Shown: positions 8,792 through 17,907, counted from the stretch's first letter. The stretch is 64,000 bases of DNA from Caulobacter zeae (GCF_002858925.1 NZ_PJRS01000039.1:1-64000), one strand, 5' to 3'. Numbers and translations: made by a program. The notes: generated from the sequence alone by a model not told the origin.

Positions 8792-9577
8792 CTAGAACCG
8801 CTTCGAGACGCCGACGTACAGTTGCGCGTCGGGGGTGTCGCGGTTCAATCCGAAATTGGCGCCGGCGTCCAGTTGCAGGGTCGGCGCGACGAGATAGGCG
8901 GCGGCGACGTCGGCCGAGACCTGGGTCACCGTGTCGGCGGGGTCGAAATTGGTGCTGGTCCACAGCTCGCCGACCAGGCTGAGACGATCGGTGACCGGGC
9001 GGGCCAGGTTGACGACGTTGGTCACCGCCGCGTGACGGCCGTCCCCGTCGGCGTCGAGCAGCAGGTCCACCTGCGGCCCGAAGGTCAGGGTGGCGCCCGA
9101 AAGCGCGATGCTGATCGGCACGGCCACGCCGCCCTCCACCTCGTCGTTGCCCAGGCCCTTGGCCGCTGTCGGGATCTTCACGTAGGGCAGCAGGGCAAGG
9201 CTCACCTTGTCGCCGGAATGGACGCGGGTCTTGTACCGGATCCACACGTCGCCGACGCCGTCGGTCTTGTCGTCGACGCCCGCCCCCTTCACGCGGGCCT
9301 GAAGGTAGGGCGTCCAGGTCAGCTGCAGGTCGCTGGTGTCGGTCAGGCCGTACTTCAGGGTCGTGGCGGCGACGGCGGTCGTCTCGGCCTTGATCCCGCC
9401 GGCCTTTACCTGGGTCCAGTTCACACCGTCGGCCTCGACCTGCCAGGCGCCCCTGGGGACCGAGCACGTGCTGTTGGCCTTGGTCGGGCGGTCGGTGCAG
9501 ATCGGGGCCTCGTCGGCCCAGGCGGCGGTGGCGGCCAGGGTCGAGGCGGTGATCACGAGAAACGCGAACTTGCGCAT
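8792..9577 (-). CDS. Outer-membrane beta-barrel protein inside the kdp operon
   Basis: A 261-residue protein with a signal peptide (MRKFAFLVITASTLAATAAWA) and an alternating-residue barrel pattern ending in YVGVSKRF, the terminal Phe recognised by the BAM machinery. It resembles the transporter/MetA-like family of small outer-membrane barrels. Its position between kdpB and kdpC, with 18 bases to kdpC, means it is transcribed with the potassium pump. A role as an outer-membrane pore for potassium under starvation is my inference; nothing in the sequence fixes the substrate. The mature N-terminus has two cysteines (APICTDR and NSTCSVP) that could form a disulfide. Confidence 0.7.
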   Translation of the reverse strand: MRKFAFLVITASTLAATAAWADEAPICTDRPTKANSTCSVPRGAWQVEADGVNWTQVKAGGIKAETTAVAATTLKYGLTDTSDLQLTWTPYLQARVKGAGVDDKTDGVGDVWIRYKTRVHSGDKVSLALLPYVKIPTAAKGLGNDEVEGGVAVPISIALSGATLTFGPQVDLLLDADGDGRHAAVTNVVNLARPVTDRLSLVGELWTSTNFDPADTVTQVSADVAAAYLVAPTLQLDAGANFGLNRDTPDAQLYVGVSKRF

Positions 9578-9608
9578 TGGAATTCTTCGTCTTTCAGGAA
9601 GAGAGAAA

Positions 9609-9710
9609 TCACTGGCCGCCGAGATTGGCCGCCAGGCAGACGATCCCGATCGCCACGAGGCCGAAGACCAGATCCCTGATGATCGAGCCCGGGGCGATCG
9701 GGGGTTTCAT
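9609..9710 (-). CDS. 33-residue single-span membrane peptide after kdpB
   Basis: The peptide starts [19 protein letters not shown] and continues as one hydrophobic span, ending in NLGGQ. Its ATG shares one base with the kdpB stop (TGATG), a strong sign of translational coupling. The length and topology resemble KdpF, but a better KdpF candidate exists upstream of kdpA. It could be a second accessory subunit of KdpB or a linker gene for the following barrel. I know of no named family that it matches. Confidence 0.6.
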   Translation of the reverse strand: MKPPIAPGSIIRDLVFGLVAIGIVCLAANLGGQ

Positions 9711-11782
9711 CAGGCCAGCCCCAGGGCGGAGACGGCCATGTCGATGAGCTTGATGCCCACGAACGGGGCGACGAGGCCGCCGACGCCGTAGATCAGGAGG
9801 TTGCGCGACAAGAGCTTGCCGGCGCCGATGGCGCGATACTTCACGCCCTTCAGGGCCAGCGGAATCAGGGCGACGATCACCAGGGCGTTGAAGATCACCG
9901 CCGACAGGATCGCGCTTTGCGGGCTGGCCAGCTTCATGATGTTCAGCCCGCCCAGCGCCGGCAGGGCGACCACGAACATCGCCGGGATGATGGCGAAGTA
10001 CTTGGCCACGTCGTTGGCGATCGAGAAGGTGGTCAGCGCGCCGCGGGTGATCAGCATCTGCTTGCCCACCTCGACGATCTCGATGACCTTGGTCGGGTCG
10101 CTGTCGAGGTCGACCATGTTGCCGGCCTCGCGGGCGGCCTGGGCGCCGGTCTGCATGGCCACGCCGACATCCGCTTGAGCAAGCGCGGGGGCGTCGTTGG
10201 CGCCGTCGCCGCACATGGCCACCAGCCGCCCCTTGGCCTGCTCGGCCCGGATCAGCCGCAGCTTGTCCTCGGGCGTGGCCTCGGCGAGGAAGTCGTCGAC
10301 CCCGGCCTCCGAAGCGATGGCCGCGGCGGTCACCGGATTGTCGCCGGTGATCATCACCGTGCGCAGGCCCATGCGGCGCAGGTCGGCGAAGCGGGCCTTC
10401 ACGCCCGGCTTGACCACGTCCTTCAGGTGGATGACGCCGACCAGGGCGCCGTCCTCGCTGACCGCCAGCGGCGTGCCGCCCGAGCGGGCGATACGGTCGA
10501 CGGCGGCCATCACCTCGGCCGGGATGCGCTTGGGATCGATGGCGAGGCTGCGATAGACCGCGTCCACCGCGCCCTTGCGCCACGAGCGGCCGTCGACATC
10601 CAGGCCCGACTGGCGCGTGGTCGCGCTGAACGGAATGGCGGTCGCGCCTTCCGGGGCTTCCAGGGCCAGGCCCTGCTGGCGGCCCAACTCGACGATCGAG
10701 CGGCCTTCCGGCGTCTCGTCGGCCAGCGAGGCCATGACGGCCGCGCGCAGGGCCGCGTCGGGACGCACGCCGGGGGCGGCGATCACCTCGGTGGCCATGC
10801 GGTTGCCGAAGGTGATGGTGCCGGTCTTGTCGAGCAGCAGGGTGTCGACGTCGCCGGCGGCCTCCACCGCGCGGCCCGAAGTGGCCAGGACGTTGACCTT
10901 CAGCAGGCGGTCCATGCCGGCGATGCCGACCGCCGAGAGCAGGCCGCCAATCGTCGTCGGAATGAGCGTGATGAACAGCGCGCCCAGCACCAGCGGATCG
11001 AGCACGACGCCCGAGAACTTGCCCAGGCCCAGCAGGGTGACCACCGCGATCAGGAAGATCAGGGTCAGGCCGGCCAGCAGCACGGCCAGGGCGATCTCGT
11101 TGGGGGTCTTGCGGCGGTCGGCGCCCTCGACCATGGCGATCATGCGGTCGAGGAAGGTCGAGCCCGGCGCGGCGGTGACCCGCACTTTGATCCAGTCGGA
11201 GACGACCGTGGTGCCGCCGGTCACCGCCGAGCGGTCGCCGCCGCTCTCGCGGATCACCGGCGCGCTTTCACCGGTGATGGCGGCCTCGTTGACGCTGGCC
11301 ATGCCCTCGACGATCTCGCCGTCGGTGGGGACCACGTCGCCCGCCTCGACCAGGACGAGCTCACCGGGGACCAGCTTGTGGGCCGGGGTCGGGATGATCG
11401 TGCCGGCCTGCTCGTCGATGATCAGCTTGGCCTTGGTGGTGACGCGGGCGGCCCGCAGGCTGTCGGCGGCGGCCTTGCCGCGGCCCTCGGCCACGCTCTC
11501 GGCCAGGTTGGCGAAGAGCACGGTGGCCCAGAGCCACAGCGAGACCTGCAAGGCGAAGCCGGCCGACTGCTGGGCGGCGATGGCCGCGACGGCCGAAACC
11601 GTCGACAGCAGCGCCACGATCCAGGTCGCGAAGATCACCGGATTGCCGGTCAGCTTGCGCGGGTCGAGCTTGAGGAAGGCGTCCTTGGCCGCGCGGGCCA
11701 GGATCGGGGTCGAGAGGCCGCCGGCCAGGCTGGGGGCTTTGCGCCGCCCGCCCTCGCCCGCCTCGATGTCATAGGTTGTCAT
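9710..11782 (-). CDS. kdpB: KdpB, catalytic P-type ATPase subunit
   Basis: A 690-residue P-type ATPase. TGES near residue 170 is the actuator motif, DKTGT with phosphorylated Asp318 is the catalytic site, and [10 protein letters not shown] is the hinge motif. [10 protein letters not shown] marks the membrane region conserved in KdpB. It couples ATP hydrolysis to potassium import through KdpA. The start at 11782 begins [15 protein letters not shown], 17 bases after the kdpA stop; the frame remains open upstream into kdpA but that is a shadow. The stop overlaps the next start by one base. Confidence 0.94.
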   Translation of the reverse strand: MTTYDIEAGEGGRRKAPSLAGGLSTPILARAAKDAFLKLDPRKLTGNPVIFATWIVALLSTVSAVAAIAAQQSAGFALQVSLWLWATVLFANLAESVAEGRGKAAADSLRAARVTTKAKLIIDEQAGTIIPTPAHKLVPGELVLVEAGDVVPTDGEIVEGMASVNEAAITGESAPVIRESGGDRSAVTGGTTVVSDWIKVRVTAAPGSTFLDRMIAMVEGADRRKTPNEIALAVLLAGLTLIFLIAVVTLLGLGKFSGVVLDPLVLGALFITLIPTTIGGLLSAVGIAGMDRLLKVNVLATSGRAVEAAGDVDTLLLDKTGTITFGNRMATEVIAAPGVRPDAALRAAVMASLADETPEGRSIVELGRQQGLALEAPEGATAIPFSATTRQSGLDVDGRSWRKGAVDAVYRSLAIDPKRIPAEVMAAVDRIARSGGTPLAVSEDGALVGVIHLKDVVKPGVKARFADLRRMGLRTVMITGDNPVTAAAIASEAGVDDFLAEATPEDKLRLIRAEQAKGRLVAMCGDGANDAPALAQADVGVAMQTGAQAAREAGNMVDLDSDPTKVIEIVEVGKQMLITRGALTTFSIANDVAKYFAIIPAMFVVALPALGGLNIMKLASPQSAILSAVIFNALVIVALIPLALKGVKYRAIGAGKLLSRNLLIYGVGGLVAPFVGIKLIDMAVSALGLA

Positions 11783-11799
11783 GGGAGGTTCGCTTTCAG

Positions 11800-13509
11800 T
11801 CAGCGTTGGGCGACGAAGGCGAGCGCCTGGAAGTGCTCGACGATCGGTCCCAGCGCCAGAGCGGGGAAGAACTGCAGGCCGCCCAGGATCAGGATCACCC
11901 CGATCAGGAGCCCGACGAAAAGGCCGCCGTGGGTCGGCATGGCGCCGGCCGTGGGGGCGAGCTTGGGCTTGGCCGCCAGGGCGCCGGCGATGGCCAGCAC
12001 CGCGACGATGGGGGCGAAGCGCCCGAACATCATCGCCAGGCCCAGGGTGGTGTTCCACCAGGGGGCGTTGGCGGTCAGGCCGCCGAAGGCCGAGCCGTTG
12101 TTGGCCGTGGTCGAGACGTAGGCGTAGAGGATCTCCGACAGGCCGTGGGGACCTGCGTGCATCAGGCCCTTCAGCGCCTCTGGCAGGATCGCGGCCAGGG
12201 CGGCGAAGCCCAGCATGAACAGCGGGATCACCAGCACGGCCAGCATCGAGAACTGGATCTCGCGGGCCTCGATCTTCTTGCCCAGGTACTCGGGCGTACG
12301 CCCCACCATCAGGCCGGCGACGAACACCGCCAGCAAGGCCATGACGACCATGATCGCCACGCCCGAGCCGATGCCGCCGGGCAGGATCTCGCCCAGCTGC
12401 ATCAGGAACATGGTCACCCCGCCGCCCAGCGGCATCAGGCTGGAGTGCATGCCGTTGACCGAGCCGTTGGAGGCGCCGGTCGTCATGGCGGCCCAGGCGG
12501 CGGTCGAGGGCACGCCGAAACGCACCTCCTTGCCTTCCATGTTGACGCTGGCGTCGACATGGGCGGCGACCTGGGCCGGCGGAGCCTGGGTTTCGGTGAG
12601 GTAGATCGCGCCCGCGCCGGCGCTCAGCAGCACCGCGGCGGCGATCACCAGGGCGCGCACGTCCTTCTTGGCCAGCACGCTGCGGCCGAAGGCGAAGAAG
12701 GCCGCCCAGCCCAGCACGTTGATCGACACCGCCGTGATCAGGTTGGTCAGCGGCGTGGGGTTCTCGAACGGGTGGGCCGAGTTGACGTTGAAGATGCCGC
12801 CGCCGTTGATGCCCAGTTGCTTGACGGCCAGCTGGCTGGCGGTGGCGAAGAGGGAAATCTTCTGCTCGCCGCCCTCCAGCGTGTGGGCCGTGACGCCGGC
12901 GGCCAGGGTCTGGGGCACGCCCAGAGCGACCAGCACCAGGGCCACGACCACGCACAGCGGCAGCAGGACCCACAGCGTGGTGCGGATCACGTCGCTCCAG
13001 AAATTGCCGACGTCCCCGCCCTTGTTGGCGATGAAACCGCGCGCCAGGGCGGCGGCGATCGCCGCGCCGGTGGCGGCCGAGACGAAGTTCTGCACCGTCA
13101 GCACCAGCATCTGGCTGAGCGTCGACATGGTGGTCTCGCCGCCATAGCTCTGCCAGTTGGTGTTGGTCACGAAGCTGACGGCCGTGTTGAACGCCAGATG
13201 CGGTGACAGCCCCGCAAAGCCTTGTGGGTTCAGCGGCAGCACGCCTTGCAGGCGCAGAACGCCATAGACGAGAAAGAAGCCCACGGCGTTGAAGGCCAGC
13301 AGCGCGCCGGCATAGCCGATCCAGCTCTGGCCCTTGCGCGGATCGATCCCGCCGGCCGCGTAGAAGAGCCGTTCGACCGGGGCCAGCACCGGGTCGAGCC
13401 AGGTGCGCTCGCCGTTCCAGACGCGCGACATGTAGACGCCCAGCGGCCAGCCGATGCCGACCGCCAGGCCAAGCGTCAGGGCGATCTCCGCCCATCCTTG
13501 CCAGTTCAT
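11800..13509 (-). CDS. kdpA: KdpA, potassium-channel-like subunit
   Basis: A 569-residue polytopic protein of the SKT superfamily that forms the potassium selectivity filter of the Kdp pump. [18 protein letters not shown] near residue 114 is the first pore loop, and later pore-like repeats include [11 protein letters not shown]. About ten membrane segments are visible. Length matches the family. The ATG at 13509 begins [18 protein letters not shown], the usual KdpA amino terminus. Confidence 0.94.
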   Translation of the reverse strand: MNWQGWAEIALTLGLAVGIGWPLGVYMSRVWNGERTWLDPVLAPVERLFYAAGGIDPRKGQSWIGYAGALLAFNAVGFFLVYGVLRLQGVLPLNPQGFAGLSPHLAFNTAVSFVTNTNWQSYGGETTMSTLSQMLVLTVQNFVSAATGAAIAAALARGFIANKGGDVGNFWSDVIRTTLWVLLPLCVVVALVLVALGVPQTLAAGVTAHTLEGGEQKISLFATASQLAVKQLGINGGGIFNVNSAHPFENPTPLTNLITAVSINVLGWAAFFAFGRSVLAKKDVRALVIAAAVLLSAGAGAIYLTETQAPPAQVAAHVDASVNMEGKEVRFGVPSTAAWAAMTTGASNGSVNGMHSSLMPLGGGVTMFLMQLGEILPGGIGSGVAIMVVMALLAVFVAGLMVGRTPEYLGKKIEAREIQFSMLAVLVIPLFMLGFAALAAILPEALKGLMHAGPHGLSEILYAYVSTTANNGSAFGGLTANAPWWNTTLGLAMMFGRFAPIVAVLAIAGALAAKPKLAPTAGAMPTHGGLFVGLLIGVILILGGLQFFPALALGPIVEHFQALAFVAQR

Positions 13510-13529
13510 TTGAGGTTATCCGAGGATCG

Positions 13530-13622
13530 TCAGAACCGGTCCGGCCGCATCAGGGCCGTGACCATGTAGGCCGCGACGACGATCGCCCCGGCCCCCCAAA
13601 GCGCGTTCACGAACAGGGTCAT
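13530..13622 (-). CDS. kdpF: KdpF, 30-residue stabilising subunit
   Basis: The frame encodes [19 protein letters not shown] followed by [11 protein letters not shown], one membrane span ending in the RPxRF tail typical of KdpF. KdpF sits in the KdpFABC complex and stabilises it. It lies 20 bases before kdpA, the usual place. Its ATG overlaps the stop of the upstream 27-residue peptide by four bases (ATGA), so the two are translationally coupled. Confidence 0.8.
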   Translation of the reverse strand: MTLFVNALWGAGAIVVAAYMVTALMRPDRF

Positions 13623-13702
13623 GCGCGCCTCAATGCGACGGCGAACAGGCCGAAGAGCACGAAAAGCCCTCCGCCCAGCGCCAGGAATGCGATGTCAGCC
13701 AT
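13619..13702 (-). CDS. 27-residue membrane peptide at the head of the kdp operon
   Basis: A short frame MADIAFLALGGGLFVLFGLF continuing AVALRRA, a single membrane span with a positive tail. An excellent ribosome site, AAGGAGG, lies seven bases before the ATG, better than any other in the operon, so this peptide is probably the first and best-translated product. Similar tiny proteins often precede kdpF in other bacteria and are usually left unannotated. Function is unknown; assembly or regulation of the pump is the obvious guess. Confidence 0.65.
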   Translation of the reverse strand: MADIAFLALGGGLFVLFGLFAVALRRA

Positions 13703-14019
13703 GTCGGCCTCCTTCCGGTTTCGCGCGGAAGGGACCACGGCGCCGCGTAAGGGCTCCATTCGGGAGACGTATGGGCGGCATAAGGGCCGCATAAAGATCG
13801 TCGAGCGACCGGCTATGCTGCGGCGCAACACAAGATCAGCCTGAAAACTGCGGAGCCAAGCTTCACTGGAAACTAGGCCGCCAGCCTTTCGAACAAGGCG
13901 CTTTCGTGACCAGCGGGAGGCTTTGCAAGGATTATCGCCGCGTCGGCACTTTGTCCTTGTTTGCAGCGCAAAATCGGGAAACGGTGGAAGCCTTCACACA
14001 TCGAACGCGTTCTTGGGTC
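13703..14019. other. kdp promoter region and upstream intergenic DNA
   Basis: A 317-base region upstream of the kdp operon on one side and of a possible small membrane protein gene on the other. Besides the helically phased repeats at 13742-13795, I see no gene. No clear -35/-10 pair was found for either direction. Confidence 0.6.
13742..13795 (-). promoter_or_regulatory. Helically phased direct repeats, candidate KdpE binding array
   Basis: Three related 10-base words, GCCGCGTAAG (13742), GCGGCATAAG (13775) and GCCGCATAAA (13786), begin at positions separated by 33 and 11 bases, exact multiples of 11. OmpR-family regulators such as KdpE bind tandem direct repeats spaced by one helical turn. 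The array lies 40-93 bases before the first gene of the operon. Binding by KdpE is inferred from class behaviour and position. Confidence 0.5.
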
Positions 14020-14148
14020 ATGTCGCCGCTGTTCCCCACCTTGGTCATCCTGGCCCTGCTGGCGCTGCTGGCCTGGCCCAGCATCGAACCCCGCCTGCGC
14101 CGCCGCCTGCGCGGCCGCGCCAAGCGCCGCGGCTATTTCCGGGACTGA
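14020..14148 (+). CDS. Possible 42-residue single-span membrane protein
   Basis: MSPLFPTLVILALLALLAWP is a hydrophobic span followed by a very basic tail (SIEPRLRRRLRGRAKRRGYF). The design looks protein-like rather than random, and a strong bidirectional hairpin follows 22 bases after the stop. The ribosome site is weak and a GTG-initiated longer version from 13906 is possible. I do not recognise a family. Confidence 0.35.
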   Translation: MSPLFPTLVILALLALLAWPSIEPRLRRRLRGRAKRRGYFRD

Positions 14149-14170
14149 ACCCGCCTCTTGTGGACAAGAA

Positions 14171-14201
14171 AAAGCCCGCGGCTCCAGGAGCCGCGGGCTT
14201 T
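14171..14201. terminator. Bidirectional rho-independent-type terminator
   Basis: AAAGCCCGCGGCTCC at 14171-14185 pairs perfectly with GGAGCCGCGGGCTTT at 14187-14201, a GC-rich stem flanked by A-rich and T-rich ends. It sits between convergent genes (stop at 14148, stop at 14226), so it can serve both strands. Confidence 0.85.
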
Positions 14202-14225
14202 CCTTGTTTCCGGTTCGGCCCGACC

Positions 14226-14786
14226 TCAGGTCGTCGGCGTAGCCGCGATCGGCAGCTGGATCGACGCGTCGGCGTCGATATAGGCCGAAACGCGCTGGCC
14301 GGCTTTGATCTCCACGTCCTTGCCGTGCTTGATCAGGCCGAGCGGGCCGAACAGCACGGTGAGCGTGACGGTCGTGCCGTAGCGCGCATCGCCTTCCGCG
14401 CCCTTCTGGCCGCGCAGCTTGATCTTGGCCGGACCGGCCCGCAGGTATTCCAGGCGAATGTTCAGCTCGCCCGGCTTGCCCATCATGCCCTTCTTCTTGG
14501 CGTGGGTGACTTCGCCCGCGCCCTTCAGGCCGGCCGGAAGCACCGTGCCGTCAGGCAGGGTGACAGCCTCGGCCAGGCTGATGGTGAAGCGGTCGCCGGT
14601 CTTGGCGGTCTCCGAAGACAAGCCGTCTTCGACCTGGATGGCCAGCTCGGTGCCTTCCGGCGCGACCACTGTCTTGGTCACGGCCGCCGCAGCGGCTTCA
14701 GCCTCCGGCGCGGCCGTCTGGGCCTGGACCGCCGGAGCGGCAAGCATCATCGCCGCCACGACGGCGGACGTCCTCATCAGTTTCAA
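14226..14786 (-). CDS. Secreted protein of unknown function
   Basis: About 186 residues with a signal peptide (RTSAVVAAMMLAAPAVQAQ). The mature part has a beta-rich look with GTVLPAGLKGAGEV and a basic loop HAKKKGMMGKPGEL; I recognise no named domain. Three starts are possible. I prefer the TTG at 14786 because GGGGGGAA lies seven bases before it, giving MKLMRTS; ATG 14777 differs by three residues. It faces a terminator at its 3' end. Likely a periplasmic or surface protein. Confidence 0.6.
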   Translation of the reverse strand: MKLMRTSAVVAAMMLAAPAVQAQTAAPEAEAAAAAVTKTVVAPEGTELAIQVEDGLSSETAKTGDRFTISLAEAVTLPDGTVLPAGLKGAGEVTHAKKKGMMGKPGELNIRLEYLRAGPAKIKLRGQKGAEGDARYGTTVTLTVLFGPLGLIKHGKDVEIKAGQRVSAYIDADASIQLPIAATPTT

Positions 14787-14875
14787 ATCGATTCCCCCCG
14801 CGGGAGCCTCCCGCAAGTGGAGCTATACCGCCAAACTCTCGTCCGTAAACAGCGTTCTGCGAGCGCCGTTCGCCC

Positions 14876-15436
14876 CTACGACTCCAGCTCGATGTCCCAG
14901 TAGAGATAGTCGAGCCAGCTGGCGTGCAGGTGTCCGGGCGGGAACTTGCGGCCGCGGTCCTGGAGCTCGTGCATCGAGGGCCGGCGGGCGGTGTGGAAGG
15001 GGTGCATGCCCGCCTCGCGCGGGGTGCGCCCGCCCTTGGTGAGGTTGCAGGGCGCGCAGGCGGTGACGATGTTCTCCCAGGTGGTCCGGCCGCCGCGCGA
15101 GCGAGGGATCACGTGGTCGAAGGTCAGCTCGTCGGGCGAGCCGCAATATTGGCAGCTGAAGCTGTCGCGCAGGAACAGGTTGAAGCGGGTGAAGGCCGGC
15201 GGCCGCTCCTGCGGCACGTACTGCTTCAGCGACACCACGCTGGGCAGCTTCATCTCGAAGGATGGCGAATGCACCACGTGGTCGTAGGTCGAGACGACGT
15301 CGACGCGGTCCAGAAACACCGCCTTGATCACCTCCTGCCAGGGCCAGAGGGACAGCGGATAGTAGCTCAAGGGCCGATAGTCGGCGTTGAGCACGAGCGC
15401 CGGCATGCCGGACGGGGGACGGGTCAGCACCTGCAT
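14876..15436 (-). CDS. HNH endonuclease family protein
   Basis: A 186-residue protein with the HNH fold near residues 93-135: the zinc pair CQYCG, then FDHVIPRSRGG with the catalytic His, Asn in TTWENIVTAC and a second zinc pair CAPCN followed by LTKGG. Upstream residues MPALVLNADYRPLSYYPLSLW are the usual lead of this common alphaproteobacterial family. It is probably a nicking or restriction-like nuclease of uncertain physiological role. No methyltransferase neighbour is present, so it is not an obvious restriction system. Confidence 0.85.
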   Translation of the reverse strand: MQVLTRPPSGMPALVLNADYRPLSYYPLSLWPWQEVIKAVFLDRVDVVSTYDHVVHSPSFEMKLPSVVSLKQYVPQERPPAFTRFNLFLRDSFSCQYCGSPDELTFDHVIPRSRGGRTTWENIVTACAPCNLTKGGRTPREAGMHPFHTARRPSMHELQDRGRKFPPGHLHASWLDYLYWDIELES

Positions 15437-15603
15437 CAGGGCCTCCCGCTCACGGGACCGACAAGGTCCCTAAGGGGCTGGTACGCGGTCGGACTGAAGA
15501 CGGGCCTCCTTCCTACGCAAATCAGGGAATCGCCATTCACTCCCGGACGCACAGAAAGGATGATCCCAATCGGCGACAGAACCAAGACGAAGCTTGCGAA
15601 AGT

Positions 15604-16296
15604 TCAACCCTGGCGCCCGAGATCGATCTCCCCGCGCCGAACGCCGCCGTAACAGGCCCAGAGAAGATGCGCCGCCACGCCGCGATAGGGCTTCCAGGCC
15701 TCGGCCCGGATGTAAGCCGCCTTCTCAGTAGGACGGGCGTCCTGGCCATCGGCCCAGCGCATGGCCTCCTGCAGGGCGATGTCGCCGCCGGGGAAGACGT
15801 CGATGCGGCCCTCGCAGAACATCAGGAAGGTCTCGGCGGTCCAGCGCCCGATCCCCTTGATGGCGACAAGCGCGGCGACGGCCTCGGCGTCGGGCATGGC
15901 CTTCAGGGCGTCGAAGTCGCAGGCGCCTGAGAGATGCGCGCCGGCGATTTCGCGCAGATAGCGCACCTTGGGTCGCGACAGGCCAAGCCGCTGCAGGGCC
16001 GGATCGTCCAGCGCCATGACCGCCTGCGGCGTCAGCTCCGGCAGGCCCGCCTGAACCCGCGCCCAGATCGCCGCGGCGGCGGCCACCGAGATCTGCTGCT
16101 CGACGATCATCCGGGCCAGGCCCGGAAAGCCGCCGGGCCGTAGGCGCCATTCGAAGACGGGCGTCACCGCCTCAAGGCGGGCGAACATCGGGTCGGCGGC
16201 GGCCAGGTGGGCGCGCGCGGCCGCGATCAGGTCGGGGGTGGGAGCAGAGGCGGAGATCACGCCGGCGAGGAAGCCCTCGCCGGGCTTCGACGGCAA
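15604..16296 (-). CDS. DNA-3-methyladenine glycosylase, AlkA-type
   Basis: A helix-hairpin-helix glycosylase of about 230 residues. ARMIVEQQISVAAA starts the domain, VAIKGIGRWTAETFLMF is the hairpin, and FPGGDIALQEA carries the catalytic aspartate. The family removes alkylated bases from DNA in the cytoplasm. The longest reading starts at TTG 16296; a GTG at 16260, just before ISASAPTPDL, is an equally good start. It lies 27 bases after the GreA-like gene on the same strand and may share its transcript. Confidence 0.85.
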   Translation of the reverse strand: MPSKPGEGFLAGVISASAPTPDLIAAARAHLAAADPMFARLEAVTPVFEWRLRPGGFPGLARMIVEQQISVAAAAAIWARVQAGLPELTPQAVMALDDPALQRLGLSRPKVRYLREIAGAHLSGACDFDALKAMPDAEAVAALVAIKGIGRWTAETFLMFCEGRIDVFPGGDIALQEAMRWADGQDARPTEKAAYIRAEAWKPYRGVAAHLLWACYGGVRRGEIDLGRQG

Positions 16297-16323
16297 CCCG
16301 AAACTTGCGGACCCGCCGCGCGG

Positions 16324-16803
16324 TCAGCCGATGGCGACGATCTCGACCTCGCCGCCGGCCACAGTGGCGGTGTCTCCCACGCCCTTGCCCATCAGGGCGC
16401 GGGCCAGGGGCGAGACATAGGACACCGAGCCCTTGGCCGGATCGGCCTCGTCCTCGCCGACGATGCGGAAGGTCTGGGTGCGGCCGTCCTCGCGGTCGAA
16501 GGTCACCGCGTCGCCGAACTGCACGCTGGTGCGGCCCTCGTCGCGCTCGACCAGCTGGGCGGTGGAGCGGCGGGCCGACCAATAGCGCAGGTCGCGGGTG
16601 GCGCGGGCCATGGCGGTGCGGTCGTCGGCCACGCCGCCGGCGGCCTGAGCGGCGGCATAGGCGGCGCGGGCGGCGGCGAACTCGGCCTCGATCATCGCCA
16701 GACCTTCGGTCGTGACGAGATTGGGATGCTGCGAGATCGGACGGTCGGGAAGGTCGGCGGCGAACGCTTCGGCGTCGCCTTCCTTGGTGAAGGCCACGCT
16801 CAT
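16324..16803 (-). CDS. GreA/GreB-family protein with altered coiled-coil tip
   Basis: A 159-residue protein with an N-terminal helical region and a C-terminal FKBP-like domain (FRIVGEDEADPAKGSVSYVS, PLARALMGKGVGDTATV), the GreA/GreB layout. Gre factors rescue backtracked RNA polymerase through acidic residues in a GDLxEN motif at the coiled-coil tip. Here the matching stretch reads RDLRYWSARR, so the second acidic residue is missing. It may bind polymerase without stimulating cleavage, more like an Rnk-type factor. I therefore give no gene symbol. Confidence 0.7.
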   Translation of the reverse strand: MSVAFTKEGDAEAFAADLPDRPISQHPNLVTTEGLAMIEAEFAAARAAYAAAQAAGGVADDRTAMARATRDLRYWSARRSTAQLVERDEGRTSVQFGDAVTFDREDGRTQTFRIVGEDEADPAKGSVSYVSPLARALMGKGVGDTATVAGGEVEIVAIG

Positions 16804-16995
16804 CGGTGCGCTCGCGAAGACTGGAACGAGAGGATCATCGGACGAAAACCCGGCTTGTCGCGGGTCGTTCCGCCGGCTCGCCTATGGCCGAGCCAGGCCT
16901 TCAGATCAAGATTGGCGGAAACGAGGGATGGACCAGGCCACCCCGGCGGCCGCCCCCGGATCAGGCCGGGGCGGCCGCATCGGACATCTTCGTCC

Positions 16996-17109
16996 TTACA
17001 GCGCGATGGCCAGCACGGCGCCGGCGACGCCGATGGCGGCCACCAGGAAGTAACCGATGGCGACGCGGTCGAAGAGGCCTTCGAAGGCTTCGAAGCTACG
17101 GTTGGTCAT
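16996..17109 (-). CDS. 37-residue membrane peptide divergent from a TetR regulator
   Basis: MTNRSFEAFEGLFDRVAIGY followed by one hydrophobic span ending AGAVLAIAL. AAGGA eight bases before the ATG at 17109 supports this start over the ATG nine bases upstream. It reads away from the TetR gene across a region with a perfect 18-base palindrome, the classic arrangement for a repressor and its target. No family recognised. The amphipathic N-terminal half may lie along the membrane. Confidence 0.5.
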   Translation of the reverse strand: MTNRSFEAFEGLFDRVAIGYFLVAAIGVAGAVLAIAL

Positions 17110-17223
17110 GACACACATCCTTACAGTTGGTGCGCGCCGACCCCCTCGGCCGGCGTGGTCCAGTGGCGGTCTCTTGATGGCCGATCCATCTGAACAACGC
17201 TTAGATAACATGGATCTTAGCGC

Positions 17224-17241
17224 CGTCAAGATATCTTGACG
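17224..17241. promoter_or_regulatory. Perfect 18-base palindrome, likely TetR operator
   Basis: CGTCAAGATATCTTGACG is identical to its reverse complement. It lies 46 bases before the TetR-family start and 115 bases before the divergent membrane-peptide start, where TetR-type repressors usually bind to control themselves and a neighbour. Confidence 0.7.
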
Positions 17242-17286
17242 CTGTTTGGATGGATTTTCGCTACGTAAGGGATAGAGTGCGCCTCG

Positions 17287-17907
17287 ATGACTCTCGCCCA
17301 GCCCGAAGCCCGCCCCTATCACCACGGCGATCTGAGCCGCGCCCTCGTCGAGGCCGCCCGCAGGATCCTGGAGACCGAAGGCCCCGCGGCCCTGTCGCTG
17401 CGGGCCGTGGCGCGCGAGGCCGGCGTCAGCCCGGCCGCGCCCTACCACCACTTCAAGGACAAGGGCCAACTCCTAGACGCCGTCGCCCACGAGGGCTGGG
17501 TGGCGCTCGATGCGGCCCTGATGAAGGCCCGCCAGGACAGCGACGACGACCGCCGCCGCATGACCAGCCTGGGCGTGGCCTACGTGACCTTCGCCCGCGA
17601 CAATCCCGCGCTCTACCGCGTGATGTACGACTGCTCGCGCGACAAGGACGCCCTTCCCGACCAGATGAAGGAGGAAGGCGCCTACTGCCAGGTGCGGAAC
17701 ACCATCGCCCACGCCGCCGGCGACGGCGTCTCCGAGATCGACCTGGAACTGGCAACGATCGCCGCCTGGTGCGCCGGCCATGGCCTGGCCGAGATGAGCG
17801 GCTTCAAGCAGTTCGAAAGCCTCAAGACCCTGCTCGGCGGCGAGGAGGCCTTCCTCAAGGCCGTGTTCGACCACCTGGGCATGTTCGCCAAGTTCGACAG
17901 GGGATGA
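17287..17907 (+). CDS. TetR/AcrR-family transcriptional regulator
   Basis: A 206-residue regulator. The helix-turn-helix spans about residues 38-66 (LSLRAVAREAGVSPAAPYHH, then FKDKGQLLDAVA). The C-terminal part with EGWVALDAALMKAR and NPALYRVMYD matches the TetR C-terminal domain often labelled WHG. The ligand cannot be predicted. The palindrome at 17224-17241 is the probable operator, predicting autoregulation and control of the divergent 37-residue peptide. The ATG at 17287 is well placed. Confidence 0.85.
   Translation: MTLAQPEARPYHHGDLSRALVEAARRILETEGPAALSLRAVAREAGVSPAAPYHHFKDKGQLLDAVAHEGWVALDAALMKARQDSDDDRRRMTSLGVAYVTFARDNPALYRVMYDCSRDKDALPDQMKEEGAYCQVRNTIAHAAGDGVSEIDLELATIAAWCAGHGLAEMSGFKQFESLKTLLGGEEAFLKAVFDHLGMFAKFDRG

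Noticed and set aside
11776..13206. A 476-codon plus-strand frame opposite kdpA
   Set aside because: Histidine/glutamine-rich shadow of kdpA; no start signal and no domain.
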